64,000 nucleotides of DNA from positions 549,932-613,931 of the forward strand of contig CAJNDS010002173.1 of assembly GCA_905221605.1 (NCBI GenBank), given 5' to 3'. Positions 17,981 through 28,580 of the stretch are shown piece after piece. Position 1 is the stretch's first letter; each line of letters opens with the position of its first letter. This DNA comes from Symbiodinium natans. Its lineage: Eukaryota; Sar; Dinophyceae; Suessiales; Symbiodiniaceae. A model generated the notes under the pieces. That model was not told the DNA's origin. It saw only the letters and a program-made list of their open reading frames with translations, and searched no databases. Both the position numbers and the translations under genes were made by a program.

Positions 17981-20900
17981 CTGAGAAGGGCTTGGGACGT
18001 CAGGGGGTGGAGGGTACCGTTTCTTCCCCAGCCACTTGTATGGGCAGCCTGGTCTGGCGTTTGGGGGTTTAGGGTTTAGGGTTTAGGGTTTAGGGTTTAG
18101 GGTTTAGGGTCTAGGGTTTAGGGTTTAGGGTTTAGGGTTTAGGGTTAGGGATTAGGGTTTAGGGTTTAGGGTTTAGGGTTTTGGGGGCTGGGAGGCGGGG
18201 CTTGAGCATCCTAGTTCCCAAGAAAACCAGGCTTTGTCAAGCCCTGTTTCGCACAGAACCCTTCTGGCTTGTTCTTGCTTAGCACCTCCCCAGAACCATC
18301 CCCCCTAAACCCTAAACCCTTAACCCTAAACCCTGAAAGCTAGACCCCATACCCTACTTACACCGACGACCCCAACCCAAAATAAGCCCATGAGCCCAGC
18401 ACCCTGCGCCTAGACTCCCCTCTCTAAACAGACCAGCATTCAGAAGCCCAAGAGCACACAGAGTTTGGGAGGGAGGGGAGGTTAGGGAGGTTTAGGGTTG
18501 GAGGTTTAAGGTACAGGGCTGAAGGCCGAAATGCAAGGACACGGCACCATAACAGGGACCCGCAAGCGAGAATAGTCTCAATTCCTCAGGTCGCGGCCAC
18601 GTTTCGCTTCCAGCTGTGAGCCTTTCTGGTGGGTTGAGGGCTTAGGGTTCAGGGTTTAGGGTTTAGGGCTTGGGGTTTAGGGTTTTGGGCTGGATATTCG
18701 GGGGTTGCCGTAAGACGGCCCGGGTTTTGATGTCAAAGAGGTTGGGTTTCGCCATCGTGAAATGGAAGCAAGATCTCCAACTACCCGGCAACCCTGCACA
18801 GGGCCTCCCGTGTGGCGACAGCAGCACGCTGGCGCTCCAGTTCTGCAAGGTTTTGGACTGCACCTGAGCAGTCGGAATCCCAGCAGTTCGGGTGGGAAAA
18901 TCCCTGCCATGTACTACTGCACAAAAAAAAGGCATCCCAAAACACACTAGAAACAGAGCATACGATAACAGACGGCACTTGAATAGACGATCTTACACCA
19001 TGCCTGGGGTCTTGGTCTTCGACCCTGTGAGCGCCCTGAGGGTGATGTTATCAAGTGTGCTGCCAGCCCGAGGAAGGGCCGTATAGAATCCTTGCGATGC
19101 TTTTCGGGCTTAGGCTTTGGCAGAATAGGGCAGGGTTTAGGGTTCACAGTGCAGGGCTTCGGATGTCAGAGTTTGGGATTTAGGGTTGAGGGTTTAGGGT
19201 TTAGGGCTTAGGGTTTAGGGTTTAGGGTTTAGGGTTTAGGTCCTAAGGTGGGGGACCCTCCGTCATCTGCGAAGCGCTAGTGAAGCTTCCGGACACGGAC
19301 ACGGCGGCTTCGTTGTTGGGGAGCTGCTGATCCTGGCCGGACTCCCGATGTGGGGTTTAGGTTTTAGGGTTTAGGGTGGAGGGTTTAGGGTTTAGGGTTT
19401 AGGGTTTAGGGTTTAGGGTTTAGGGTTTAGGGTTTAGGGTTTAGGGTTTAGGGTTTAGGGTTAGGGTTTAAGGTTTAGGGTTTAAGGAGAAATCATCGGG
19501 GTCTTTGCATGCCCTCAACCACCGCACCAAACGGTCGTTTCGGTGGTGGAACCCTTGGCTTTGGGAGAGCGACGGGGAGATGTGCCAGCAGTAAGGGCCC
19601 CCTAAACCCTAAACCCTAAACCCTACACCCTAAACCCAAAACCCTAGACCCCAAACCCTGGAGTTCAAGGGTGAGGGTTTAAGAGTCTGGGGCTTAGAGC
19701 TTAGGCTTAGGCCTTTTGTCGTCTCAGAGTCTTAATTGGAGTGAACCGCAAGCACTCCCCGCGCGCCCTGGCGGGCTGCGCGTCGCAGCAGGCGCAGCTC
19801 CAGACGCCTCCCACCCTAAACCCTAAACCCTAAACCCTAAACCCTAAACCAGCTTCGGCACTTTGGGCTGAAGGCTCTGGGGCTGCGAGAGTTTTTGTGA
19901 GGAGGCTCCGACTTCCCGAAGCCTTATAAGCCCAAAAAGGCAAAAAGGGTTTAGGGTTTAGGGTTTAGGGTTTAGGGTTTAGGGTTTAGGGTTTAGGGTT
20001 TAGGGTTTAGGGTTTAGGGTTTAGGGTTTAGGGTTTAGGGTTTGGTTTCAGGTTTTGGGGTTTAGTTTAGAGTTTCAGGTTTAGGGTGTAGTAAACCTTC
20101 GACCTTAAACCCCGAACCCCGAAAATCGTCGCCCACCTAGCGGGAGGTCGCGTCACACATCATTCGGGGTTTAGGCTCTAGGTGTTGGGGCCTTATCAGG
20201 CTTAGGGGTTTAGGATCACAAGCTGGTGCTCCCTACTGTCCCTTCTCTGTCCCCAGAGACCCTAAACCCCTAAACCCTAAACCCTACACCCAAAACCCTA
20301 CACCCTACACCCTAAACCCTAAACCCTAAACCCTAAACCCTAAACCCTAAACCCTAAACCCTAAACCCTAAACCCTAAACCCTACCTGCAAACCCAAATC
20401 ATCCAACAGCCGTCATTTTTCCGCTTACTGGGCTCTTGGTGCCTCGCCTAGGCCCATCTTCACGGCGAGAGCGAAGCCAACGGCCAGAAGCACGCCGCGG
20501 AGGATGCAGAGCAGCATCACCTCCCGCGATAAGATACACTAGTATACTCAAGTATATTCTAGAACACCTTCTAGTAGCTCTTGTTGCAGTATCTTATGGT
20601 ATGGCATAATATTCTAAGGTACATTGTAGCAGGAAAACATAACACAAGACTTGGGGCCGATTCTGCTCTAGGGCAAGAGAGATGCATAATCAATAGAAGT
20701 GGGCCTCAACCCTCATAACTCCTACACCCCAAAACTTAAACCCTAACCCTAAATTGGGCCTGAAACCTACCATGTACTCTTGTGCTGATTTTCATAAACC
20801 CCCAAATACACAACCTCAGGCCCCGCCCCCCTCCGCCCTTTGTTTCCGCGCAACTACAACAACCCAAAGGAGCTTGGGGTTTGACCCTGAACCGTAAACC

Positions 20901-23900
20901 CTCAACCCTCAACTCTAACCCTAAACCCTCAACCCTCAACCCTAAACCCTAAACCCTAAACCCTAAACCTCAGTCAAGGCCTCCTTGCGCCCTGCGGCAA
21001 AAAGAACCAGCGAGGCGCCCACATCTGCGGCCAGCAAGGCCCCCAGTGCCAGGCAGAGGCCGCGCTGGAAAGGAAGGAGAAGACGTCGAGGGTTTGGGGC
21101 ATTTGGGGTTTTGGGGTTTAGGGTTTAGGGTTTAGGGTTTGAGATTTAGGATGTAGGGTTTCGGGGGTTTCCGAGGTCCAGGGGTTTTCGGGCTTTTGGG
21201 GGTTTTGCTTTGGGCATTCGAGTTTTGAGGATTGCGAAGTGTTTTGGCCTCAGGGTGTTGGGACTGCGGGCTGCGGGGGTTTTTGGATGCTCGGGCTTCT
21301 GGGCTTTTGGGGCTTTGGGTTTCGGAAGCTTGGGACCCTACACCCTTCAGAATTAACCCCAAGCCCTTGATGGAGGGTTTTTGCAGAGGGCGGCTGGGTT
21401 TCAGGTTTCGGGCTTTGGTGTAGTTCAGGGTTTGGGGTTTTGGTAAGGGCTTCAGTTGTGCTCCTTTGGTTCATAAGCGTCGTGATTGCGGGCTCTAGGT
21501 TTTGAAGGACCCGGTGAGGGGTTCTAGACGTCGGTCGGTGGGGTGGGGAGGTTGGGGGTCGTGGTGGGCAAAGGGGTCGGGGAAAGGGGGGGTGTGGAGT
21601 GGACGCTTGAGGGCCGTTCTAAAACAGGGCTTGGGGCTTAGGGCTTAGGGCTTAGGGTTTAGGGTTTAGGGTTTAGGGTTTAGGGTTTAGGGTTTACGGT
21701 TTAGGGTCCCATGGTTGTACATATCTCGGTTTTGGGATCACCTCAAAATCCTGGTACGGCCTGTCGCAGGCAGAAGCGGCACGTGGCTGTGCCTGTGGAT
21801 GATGCGAGGTTGGGTTTCAGGTTTGGGTTAGTTTACGTTAGTTCCAGGCAAAGTGCCTGGGGCTTCTTTACCCCTCAAACCCCTAGGCATGGGCCCGCAG
21901 CAGCCGCCGAAGCGGGTGATCCTGGGTCTACGCCGGGGGGGAGGGGGGGCCTGTAGGTCCTGGGTGCTATTCTGCACACTGGATCCTTAGGGTTCCAGCC
22001 ACCCATGAACGGCTCCCAAAGCCCATCAAGCCTAAACACACGTCAGACCTGGCCTGCATTCTCTTCGGACTCGGGCGTCAGGAGCTGAACTGTCCTGGAA
22101 TCGAAGCTCTCATGAGAACAGGGATTTAGGGTTTAGGGTTTAGGGTTTAGGGTTTAGGGTTTTGCGTCCTCATTTCAAGGGATGCAAACTGGCAAGGAAA
22201 AGACCCAACTGAGGATCAGCTCAGGATCATGACTCGCCCCTTCTCACAACCAAAAAGACTTAGCGGATCCCGATCATCATCCCCATGAGACCCCTCACGG
22301 ACAACGCTCACTCCACCACTTCCCCAGAAGTACCACTAAGACGAGGGAGTCGCCACTGCAGACTTTCACTCTTCATGGACCCCTACAGTACCTGGAGCAA
22401 CTTTGTATGTATCTGAAAAATAAAGCAGACTAATGTAAACAAATGCGGTGCGCTGCCGCATATGGACTACAGTCGGCAAAGCTGGCCGAATCCCCTCAAC
22501 CCCTGGGCAGTCTTCCTACAGCTGATGTCGGCGCTGGCGACCCTAAACCCTACACCCAAAACCCTAAATTAGGGCTTAGGGTCCCGGGCTTTCGGCATTG
22601 TTGGCTTTGGGGGGTGCAAGCTCGATTCCCACCCCACCGCACATTGCGGGCCTCTGGGATGAGCCAAGCTCTACACCGCCATCACTCATCATTGGGGGTG
22701 GTTCGAAATCGGAGGCCTCCTTATGCCGGGTTCTATTATCCCTAGACCCTAAACCCTAAAACCCTAAAACCCTTTTCGTTTTACTATCACAGAGTTTTGT
22801 AGTCACCCAAGCACGGAACCCTCCCTCCGAAACATTCCCAAAAAGTAGCTGCTGCGTGGGGTGTAGGGTTTAGGGTTTTAGGGTTTAGGGTTTAGGGTTT
22901 TGGGTTTTGGGTTTAGGGTTCGGGTCTTGGTTTAGGGTTTAGGGTTAGGGGTTTAGGGTTTGGGTTTCTGTCCAGTTTGACTCATTTCGCGGCTCATGAG
23001 TTCAGGGCTTTGAAGTTGGGGGGTTTAGACCCCAAACCCTGAAGCACTGAAACCTAAACCAGTGGACATCAGGAAGCTTCTTCTGAAGTGCAGCTTCGGC
23101 GATTGCACGAGCCAGGTCGGACCGACGAGCGCTGATCAAGACTGCTCTGCGGGTTTGGGGTTTATGATTTAGGGCTTGGGATTTCGGGTTTAGGGTTTAG
23201 GGTTTACGGTTTAGGGTTTGAGGTTTAGGGTTTAGGGCTTAGGGTTTAGGTCTAAGGTTTAAGGTTGAGGGTTTAGGCTTTAGGGTTTGGTCTAGGGCTT
23301 AGGGTTGAGGGTTTCGGGAGTCTTGCTGCACAGCAGCCCCAAATCCTAAACCCCATCTTTCAGAGGTTCAACGACCAGCTGCCTGACATAACTACGGCGC
23401 AGGTGTAGCTGAGATGAGCTTAGGTCTAAGTGAACCCTAACCCTAAACCCTAAACCCTAAACCCTAAACCCTAAACCCTAAACCCCTGTAGGGCCCTGAA
23501 GGGCTGTCTGAGCAAGGTTCCCGAAACTCGCCCTGTTTTGGGTTCCCATTCTCATACACGCCTTACAACAAAGGGTACCCATAACGCGCCGCAAAGAGTT
23601 CATGAAGATGGTGAGACCCTAACAAGAAGCTGCCTTCAGACCCATTTGACTCGGGCGAATAACCCCCGAGCCCTCAACTCTAAGACCTCAAACCCGAAAA
23701 CCCCAAAACCCCACAGGTTGATGGTTTAGGGTTTAGGGTTTAGGGTTTAGGGTTTAATATCACATCCGAAAACCCCAATGGACCAACCGCCCCAAAACCA
23801 AACGCCGGCCCCTGGCAGCTCAGATGCTCCCAAAACCCCAACCCCTCGAAAAAGCCTGGAGAAAAAACAATAACAGACCGGCTCACGGAACCTCGGAACC

Positions 23901-23972
23901 CCTAAACCCTGAACCCGACATGCTGAACCCCCTAACACCCAAACCCTCTTACGCTCTGAACCCCCTAAAACC

Positions 23973-24018
<46 letters not shown>

Positions 24019-25045
24019 ACCCTAAACCCTAAACCCTACCCGGAGCTTCGCAACTCACGGCTTGCCCCTGGCCTTTGGCGGCCCTGCTGCCATGGATGCG
24101 CCACCGACAGGCCAAAACAAAAAAACCCTCGCGGTAGGGCTTGGGGACTAGGCTTTGGGTTTAGGGTTTAGGGTTTAGGGTTTAGGGTTTAGGGTTTAGG
24201 GTTTAGGGTTCAGGGTTCAGGGTTCAGGGTTCAGGGTTCAGGGTTCCAACGATTGAGGCTTGTTGGTTGGATCAGGGCGTAGAGGGCTGACAGGGCAAGT
24301 CGTGCTTCCTGTTACCCTGCAATGCCTCCTGACGACCGCAGGTTGAACGGGTTTCGGGTTTAGGGTTTAGGGTTTAGGGTTTAGGGTTTAGGGTTTAGGG
24401 TTTAGGGTTTAGGGTCCTCGGGAAGCCAGCAGCGCTCCAATCGAGCAAGCTTCACAGGGGCTCCGAGATCCTTGAAGCTCAGGAAAAGGTTGAATCGTCG
24501 ACCCTCATCCGAGAAATGCCCTAAGCACATGGGTTTAGGGTTTAGGGTTTAGGGTTAGTGGTTAGGGTTTAGGGTTGATCGACATTGCCTTCAGCGCGAC
24601 ATGACCTTCTTCGGGAGAAACAAAGAAAAACTTCGCGAAAATACGCAGAAATCATCGCAGCACATGTTTCCTGATATTCAGGAAATCAGGACTCCATGCA
24701 TCACCTCGTTGGGCTTGCTTGCCCGAGCGTCAAATGTTCCCCAGGATTCTTGTTTGAGGCACCCCGAATGAAGAATTCAAAGGGTTGGATTTCGTGTTGG
24801 GCGGGGTGAGCTATTCTGTAGCATGCTGGTCAAGGCATGGACGTCAGAATCTCCCAAATTGGAAGCTCAAACCTCTCCACACCTCCAATTACGAATGACA
24901 AACTGGGCCATGTGTGATTAATTTCCTTTGCCCTCTTCTTGGCTTCAGGTGGGCCTTTTTTGACATCGGCGTCGCTGGCATTCGATGCTGAAGACACTTT
25001 GGTCTTGTCTCCAAGGCCTTTCCTCGACATACCAGATGTCGACAT
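17981..25045 (-). CDS. Second intron-rich minus-strand gene, membrane protein of unknown function
   Basis: Islands between telomeric tracts read as exons with good splice sites. Phase-compatible chain: 21792-21742, 21064-20969, 20520-20429, 19922-19850, 19815-19756, 19332-19257, 19059-18997 and 18863-18785. Further exons that are not phase-proven: about 25045-24830 (possible ATG, MSTSGMSRKGLGDK), about 24670-24580, 24520-24417, 24127-24059, 23146-23060, about 22859-22825, 22094-22049 and 18048-17981. The product would begin hydrophilic and Lys/Ser-rich, then cross the membrane at least twice (exons at 21.0 and 20.5 kb), then carry a coiled-coil stretch. It may end in the FkbM domain at 17.1-17.4 kb, but that join was not established. 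The family is not recognised. Donors include GTTTAG (telomeric), GTAAGC, GTAAGA, GTAGTT and GTGAGT. Confidence 0.7.
18065..18182 (+). repeat. TTTAGGG tract
   Basis: About 16 units with a few substitutions. Confidence 0.95.
18785..18863 (-). CDS. Exon, coiled-coil-like helix
   Basis: A 79-nt exon reading AVQNLAELERQRAAVATREA then LCRVA. Charged heptad-like spacing suggests a coiled coil. Acceptor CTCAG|G; donor GG|GTAGTT. It joins in phase to 19059-18997, which has a strong GTAAGATC donor. Confidence 0.75.
19257..19332 (-). CDS. Exon, Ser/Thr-rich segment
   Basis: A 76-nt exon reading QLPNNEAAVSVSGSFTSASQ then MTEG. Acceptor GGCCAG|G; donor G|GTCCCC. Confidence 0.7.
19356..19488 (+). repeat. 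TTTAGGG tract
   Basis: Eleven perfect units at 19386-19462, degenerate at both ends, immediately beside exon 19257-19332. Confidence 0.95.
19756..19815 (-). CDS. Exon, Arg-rich, telomeric-heptamer acceptor
   Basis: Twenty codons starting GGRRLELRLLRRAARQGARG. The acceptor is TTTAG|GG from the telomeric tract and the donor is GTGCTT. Phase fits the flanking exons. The + strand is also open here, so this exon is less certain. Confidence 0.5.
19850..19922 (-). CDS. Exon, hydrophilic segment, telomeric-heptamer donor
   Basis: A 73-nt exon; the phase-consistent frame reads LREVGASSQKLSQPQSLQPK then VPKL. The donor CTG|GTTTAGGG is the first unit of the telomeric tract at 19815-19849. Confidence 0.65.
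19946..20095 (+). repeat. TTTAGGG tract
   Basis: Fourteen perfect units then decayed ones, in the intron between 20429 and 19922. Confidence 0.95.
20264..20384 (-). repeat. CCCTAAA tract
   Basis: In the same intron as the preceding tract but in opposite orientation, separated by about 170 bp. Confidence 0.95.
20429..20520 (-). CDS. Exon encoding a second transmembrane helix
   Basis: A 92-nt exon reading VMLLCILRGVLLAVGFALAV then KMGLGEAPRA. Phase 0 start fits the 20969-21064 exon. Donor CA|GTAAGC. An AT-rich hairpin (20529-20597) begins 9 bp from the acceptor. Confidence 0.85.
20529..20597. repeat. AT-rich hairpin beside a splice acceptor
   Basis: ATAAGATAC (20529-20537) and GTATCTTAT (20589-20597) are perfect inverted arms, with an inner CTAGAA-CACC-TTCTAG hairpin between them. 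It lies directly upstream (sense) of the acceptor of exon 20429-20520. Confidence 0.75.
20969..21064 (-). CDS. Exon encoding a transmembrane helix
   Basis: Exactly 32 codons, phase 0 to 0, with LCLALGALLAADVGASLVLF flanked by Arg and GRKEALTE. The acceptor is preceded by a pyrimidine run (CTCCTTCCTTTCCAG). The donor is GAG|GTTTAGGG, the first heptamer of the CCCTAAA tract on the + strand. Confidence 0.85.
21742..21792 (-). CDS. Exon of second gene
   Basis: Seventeen codons, phase 0 to 0, reading AQPRAASACDRPYQDFE. Acceptor CACAG|G; donor GAG|GTGATC. It joins in phase to the TM exon at 21064. Confidence 0.7.
23060..23146 (-). CDS. Exon, helical segment, telomeric-type donor
   Basis: An 87-nt exon reading AVLISARRSDLARAIAEAAL then QKKLPDVH. 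Acceptor CGCAG; donor TG|GTTTAGG. Strongly protein-like composition. Confidence 0.75.
23968..24039 (-). repeat. CCCTCAA variant block grading into CCCTAAA
   Basis: Seven consecutive CCCTCAA units followed by two canonical units. Confidence 0.95.
24160..24246 (+). repeat. TTTAGGG tract ending in a TTCAGGG block
   Basis: About eight canonical units then five consecutive TTCAGGG variants. Confidence 0.95.
24354..24416 (+). repeat. TTTAGGG tract
   Basis: Nine units abutting exon 24417-24520. Confidence 0.95.
24417..24520 (-). CDS. Exon of second gene
   Basis: After a CTTAG acceptor the frame reads HFSDEGRRFNLFLSFKDLGA then PVKLARLERCWLPE. The donor is probably GA (GAG|GACCCT), directly abutting the TTTAGGG tract at 24354-24416. 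Confidence 0.6.
24580..25045 (-). CDS. Probable 5' exons of the second gene
   Basis: From ATG 25045 the minus strand reads MSTSGMSRKGLGDKTKVSSA, Lys- and Ser-rich, open to about 24830. A second segment at 24670-24580, after a TATCAG|G acceptor, reads ETCAAMISAYFREVFLCFS. No telomeric tract separates these two, unlike the exons downstream. The start codon is a guess: the frame is also open upstream to 25189. Confidence 0.4.
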
Positions 25046-25249
25046 GGCCCAGGATGTAGGATGTCCACAGGCCCTGCAGTGAACTCCACAAAGGAGATCA
25101 AAACGAGTCAAATGTGGGCTGGGGACGTGGTTGCGTTCTGTCTGATACTCCGAGTCTGCGTCGCCTTCGTCGGCAGCGGCGCCGTGCAACTCGTCGAGGT
25201 CGCATGCACAGACTTAGCAAGCAGCCAGGTCCGGCTAAATCCTGGTAGG

Positions 25250-28200
25250 GGTCAGGCCTGAAAAGCGCTTGCAGGGCAGAATACCGCAGATGAGCTCTAG
25301 TGCTCAGTCGTTCGTCTGTCGGCGATTCTTGACTCCTCGGGATTCAAGAGGCTCTTAACCTGGGCAATATGTCCGGGATGAGGGGGAGTGAGGGGGTGAG
25401 AGGCTCCGTGTATGGAGTGATGGTGCACGCTTGGACTCCTAAACTGCAGGAAAGTTGCAGTTAGTCCAGTGCAGGCCCTGCGTGAGAGATGCTTGCCTTG
25501 CTTTACTCCTGTCCGGCTGTGGGGACCACGGGCACAGCCTGTTGCAACACAGCCGCTTGGCGGCGCCGGGCCCCGCAGCATGTGGATATGGTGCGACGGC
25601 GGACTTCAGCGACAATCCGCTTTCGTGCCTTCCTTTTCCCAAACATCAGACTGCACGCGCTCCAGCGCCGCATGCTTCAGCTTTTGGCTCGCAAAGAACA
25701 ACGCGACTTAGCTTCGTAGCTTTTCACGCAGTGCGACACTGTGTCTCAGTATCTGAAGGAACTTGTCCATGATTATGCCTGACTTGCATACGGACGGCGA
25801 GTCGGCTCGGTGATCACTTCCTAAAGCGGCTCGTTCCAGCGGCCTGCCTCGGGGTCCACATCGGCATGTCGCTCAACGTTGCCTATCCCGAACTTTTCGT
25901 AAAGGAGAGACTGCCAAAGCTCCAAGCCGCGAACCAACCTGACTTGGCCAGCGAAGCAATCCAACTTTGGCTTTTCCAGGCGCAGCTTCTTTCCGGCGAA
26001 AGGAAGTGAGCATGGCGCGCGCGGTCATGTTTGCGCCTGGACACTTGGGCAACGCCTGGCATGGCAAGCATGAGGCCGCCTGGACCTCTGAACAGCTCGC
26101 CATCGTCTTGCAAGGAGTGAAGGGCGCCGGACTTGAGTGCACGCGGGCTGGCCCTGCACGCACGGACACCGGCGAGCAACGCTTGCTTCCGGCATTTTGC
26201 CTGGGACCGGCTCTTTACCCTGCAGTACTTGGATGCCCGCGCGGGCTTGGCTACCTCCAATGCTGGGCAACAGTCGCCGCGCATTGGTCCACAGATGCCT
26301 CCAGGATCCTGAAAGTGGCTTGCTGATCTTGGCCCTGAGGGCATCCACAGATGTTGCTAGCACTCCTACTTCTGAGGATGGCGCCAAACCACCGCACCTA
26401 CTTCTGAGGGTGAAAGGACATGACACAAACCTTAGCCGCCTGGTTGGGGCGTACATGTCGCCACACTACACATTGATGGAGCACGACACCCCCACAAACA
26501 AAAACAGCCTCCACCCTCAGAGTCGATCTGAAAAGATTGGTGGCGGATTGGGCAGAGCATCAGATCTGGTCTAGAACCCAGGCTTCCAGCTGAGAATGAG
26601 GGGGCCAGAAGAGGTGGAACACGGCACAGGACTCGAAGGCTTCTGCCCCCCTTGCTGCGAGGCGGAAGTACGTTCAACCTGAGCGCTCCTGCACAACTGG
26701 CCGTTTGTAACACGTGTGGCTTCTTGAAGCAGACTGCCCAAGCTGAACGTGAAGCTCATCAAGCAAGAAAGAAGACATGAACTTGCATGCAGCCCGTGCA
26801 GCCCGTGCAGCCCATAAGGCTCATGCGGCTCCGTTTGCAGGCTCTGCTGGGCCCTTCCCAGTAGGCGCACAATCTTCAGCACAGCCAATAGAAACCAGAA
26901 ACATCCGTTGCGTCTTTGTTTTCGGCCTGCACAGCGCCCTTCTGAAACAGCGCCCGTCTGAAATGGCAACTCGAGTCCGCAGCACAAATTGCGGGCAGAA
27001 AAACAAAGGGCCCACCCTCTCTTCGGACGATTGCGTTTTCTGCAACTGCGTCTTCACACGGCTATGTCATGCTGCAATCCACGCTGCCTCTCTCATTGTC
27101 ACATCCCCTTTCCATGTCACAAAGTCGGACGGTTCAAAGAGTGTTCCGTCCGATTCGACAGCGGAACTCGGTCACTAGGAAGCTTTGCGAATCTGTGCTT
27201 TGTGGCGGCCTGCTGACGGTCATTGTTGCGCTTTGTACCTGGTCAGCTTTGCTGCCCGAGTGAGCGAAGCATCCAAGCCACTGGAATATGCATCAGAGGG
27301 GAACACCAGCAACATCAAAGCAACCGAGGTCCGAGGATACGTCTTGTAACAGGCAAGCCCGGGCCCGTGCGAACCTCTACGCCTGCTGCCTGGTCCTGTG
27401 GCTGATGGGAGGAAGGAACGAACAAGGGCGGTGCTTGGATAGGCAAGCCGATGATTTTGAAATGCGATGAGCATCGTCGCCCTCAGCAAATCACGGGGCC
27501 ATGCCGCTTTGCTACTTTAGCGAGCAACGATGCCTGGTGAGGGAGCAGTGCACTGGATCAGTTTCGCCTTTCCTGGCGCAACTTCTCGTCAAGGCGTTGC
27601 GTGGCAAGCGCAGCGGCGCATGTGGCACCAGGACACTTGCTTGGGCAAAGCCTGGCATGGCAAAGCCTGTCAGGGCAAAGCCTGTCAGGGCAAGCTACCT
27701 TGCTTTGACACACGGCTTTGCGTGACAAGCTAAGAGGCGCGGCTTCGTTTCGACAAGGGTTTTTGTGGCAAGCGCCGTGGCTCATGTGTCACTGGACACT
27801 TGCTTGGCCAATGCTTGGGTTGGCAAGCTGAGTGGGCTCTGTTGAAGCATGGGCAGGACCTTTCTTCAGTCAGATTGGGGGATCGGGACATGCAACTCGC
27901 AAGTGGCCGTGAAAGCAACTGCGCCAAAAAGAGCGGAGGTGCGTGGGGCCATCTTTGCAGTGCTAGGCTTCCTGTGCTGGTAGCCTTCGGCGGGATTGCA
28001 CGACAGAGTTCCTGTGCAACGGCCCCCGTGGTCCGCGGATGCCGGCAAGCACTGCCCTCCGTGATCCCACCAGCCCTAGCAAGTGAGAATGCCACATGCC
28101 GGTACATTCAACCCGAGCAGTGCCCCACTCGCGACGCATGTTGCTGGGCAACAAGATATGGACTCCTGCACCTCCCGGCAGCGTACGGATCCTGTCTGCC

Positions 28201-28580
28201 TCTTGCACCTGGCTCCGGGCATGGCAGCTACGGCAGCTATGGCAGCGATGGCCCACCGCCCCAGTGTCACTTTGGCCTTCTTGCTCTTCGCCTCACAGCG
28301 GCTCGGCTTGCAGCTCCACATCGAACGGGTATGACCGCATGCCTTTGGCAGACACACGCCCACAATGTTCTGGGCACTGGGACCCGCAGCACGCAGCCAT
28401 AATCAACGCTCAAGGGCAACAGGACCCGTGGAACTGGGAGTGGTCCCGAGCAGCAATGGCAGCAAGTGCAACGCTGAGATGTCATGTAGTGAAATGTAGT
28501 ACCACCGCGACCGGACCTCAACCTCCTGGCAGATGCAACTTCCGGCGGAGCATGGAATGTGAGCGGGGAGTCCTCCACAG
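25250..28580. other. GC-rich region without recognisable gene
   Basis: Open frames exist in all six frames, as expected from GC-rich sequence, but none shows a recognisable domain. At 27590-27830 there is a direct repeat (GTGGCAAGCG...CAT GTG...GGACACTTGCTTGG, about 165 bp apart) with a small GCAAAGCCTGTCAGG tandem inside. A related GGACACTTGGGCAACGCCTG occurs at about 26039. Confidence 0.6.

Larger units (their letters stand above)
1..24575. repeat. Field of interstitial telomeric (TTTAGGG) tracts in introns
   Basis: More than 40 tracts of TTTAGGG-type heptamers, in both orientations, from 2 to about 20 units. They alternate with 60-300 bp islands that read as exons. Degenerate units (TTCAGGG, TTGAGGG, TTTCGGG, TTTAGCG, GCTTAGG) are common at tract edges. 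The field stops at 24,575, about 0.5 kb before the possible first ATG at 25,045. The longer tracts are listed separately. Confidence 0.95.

Noticed and set aside
19490-19605. Plus-strand island with RSFRWWNPWLW and a GTAAGG donor
   Set aside because: It lies in an intron of the phase-chained minus-strand gene; no + strand partner exon was found.
22600-22660. tRNA-like T-arm (CTCGATTCCCACCCC)
   Set aside because: No matching D-arm, anticodon arm or acceptor stem could be drawn.
1-24575. The telomeric field as a true chromosome end or subtelomere
   Set aside because: Tracts are short, in both orientations, and alternate with in-phase exons of conserved genes; a chromosome end would show one long unidirectional array.
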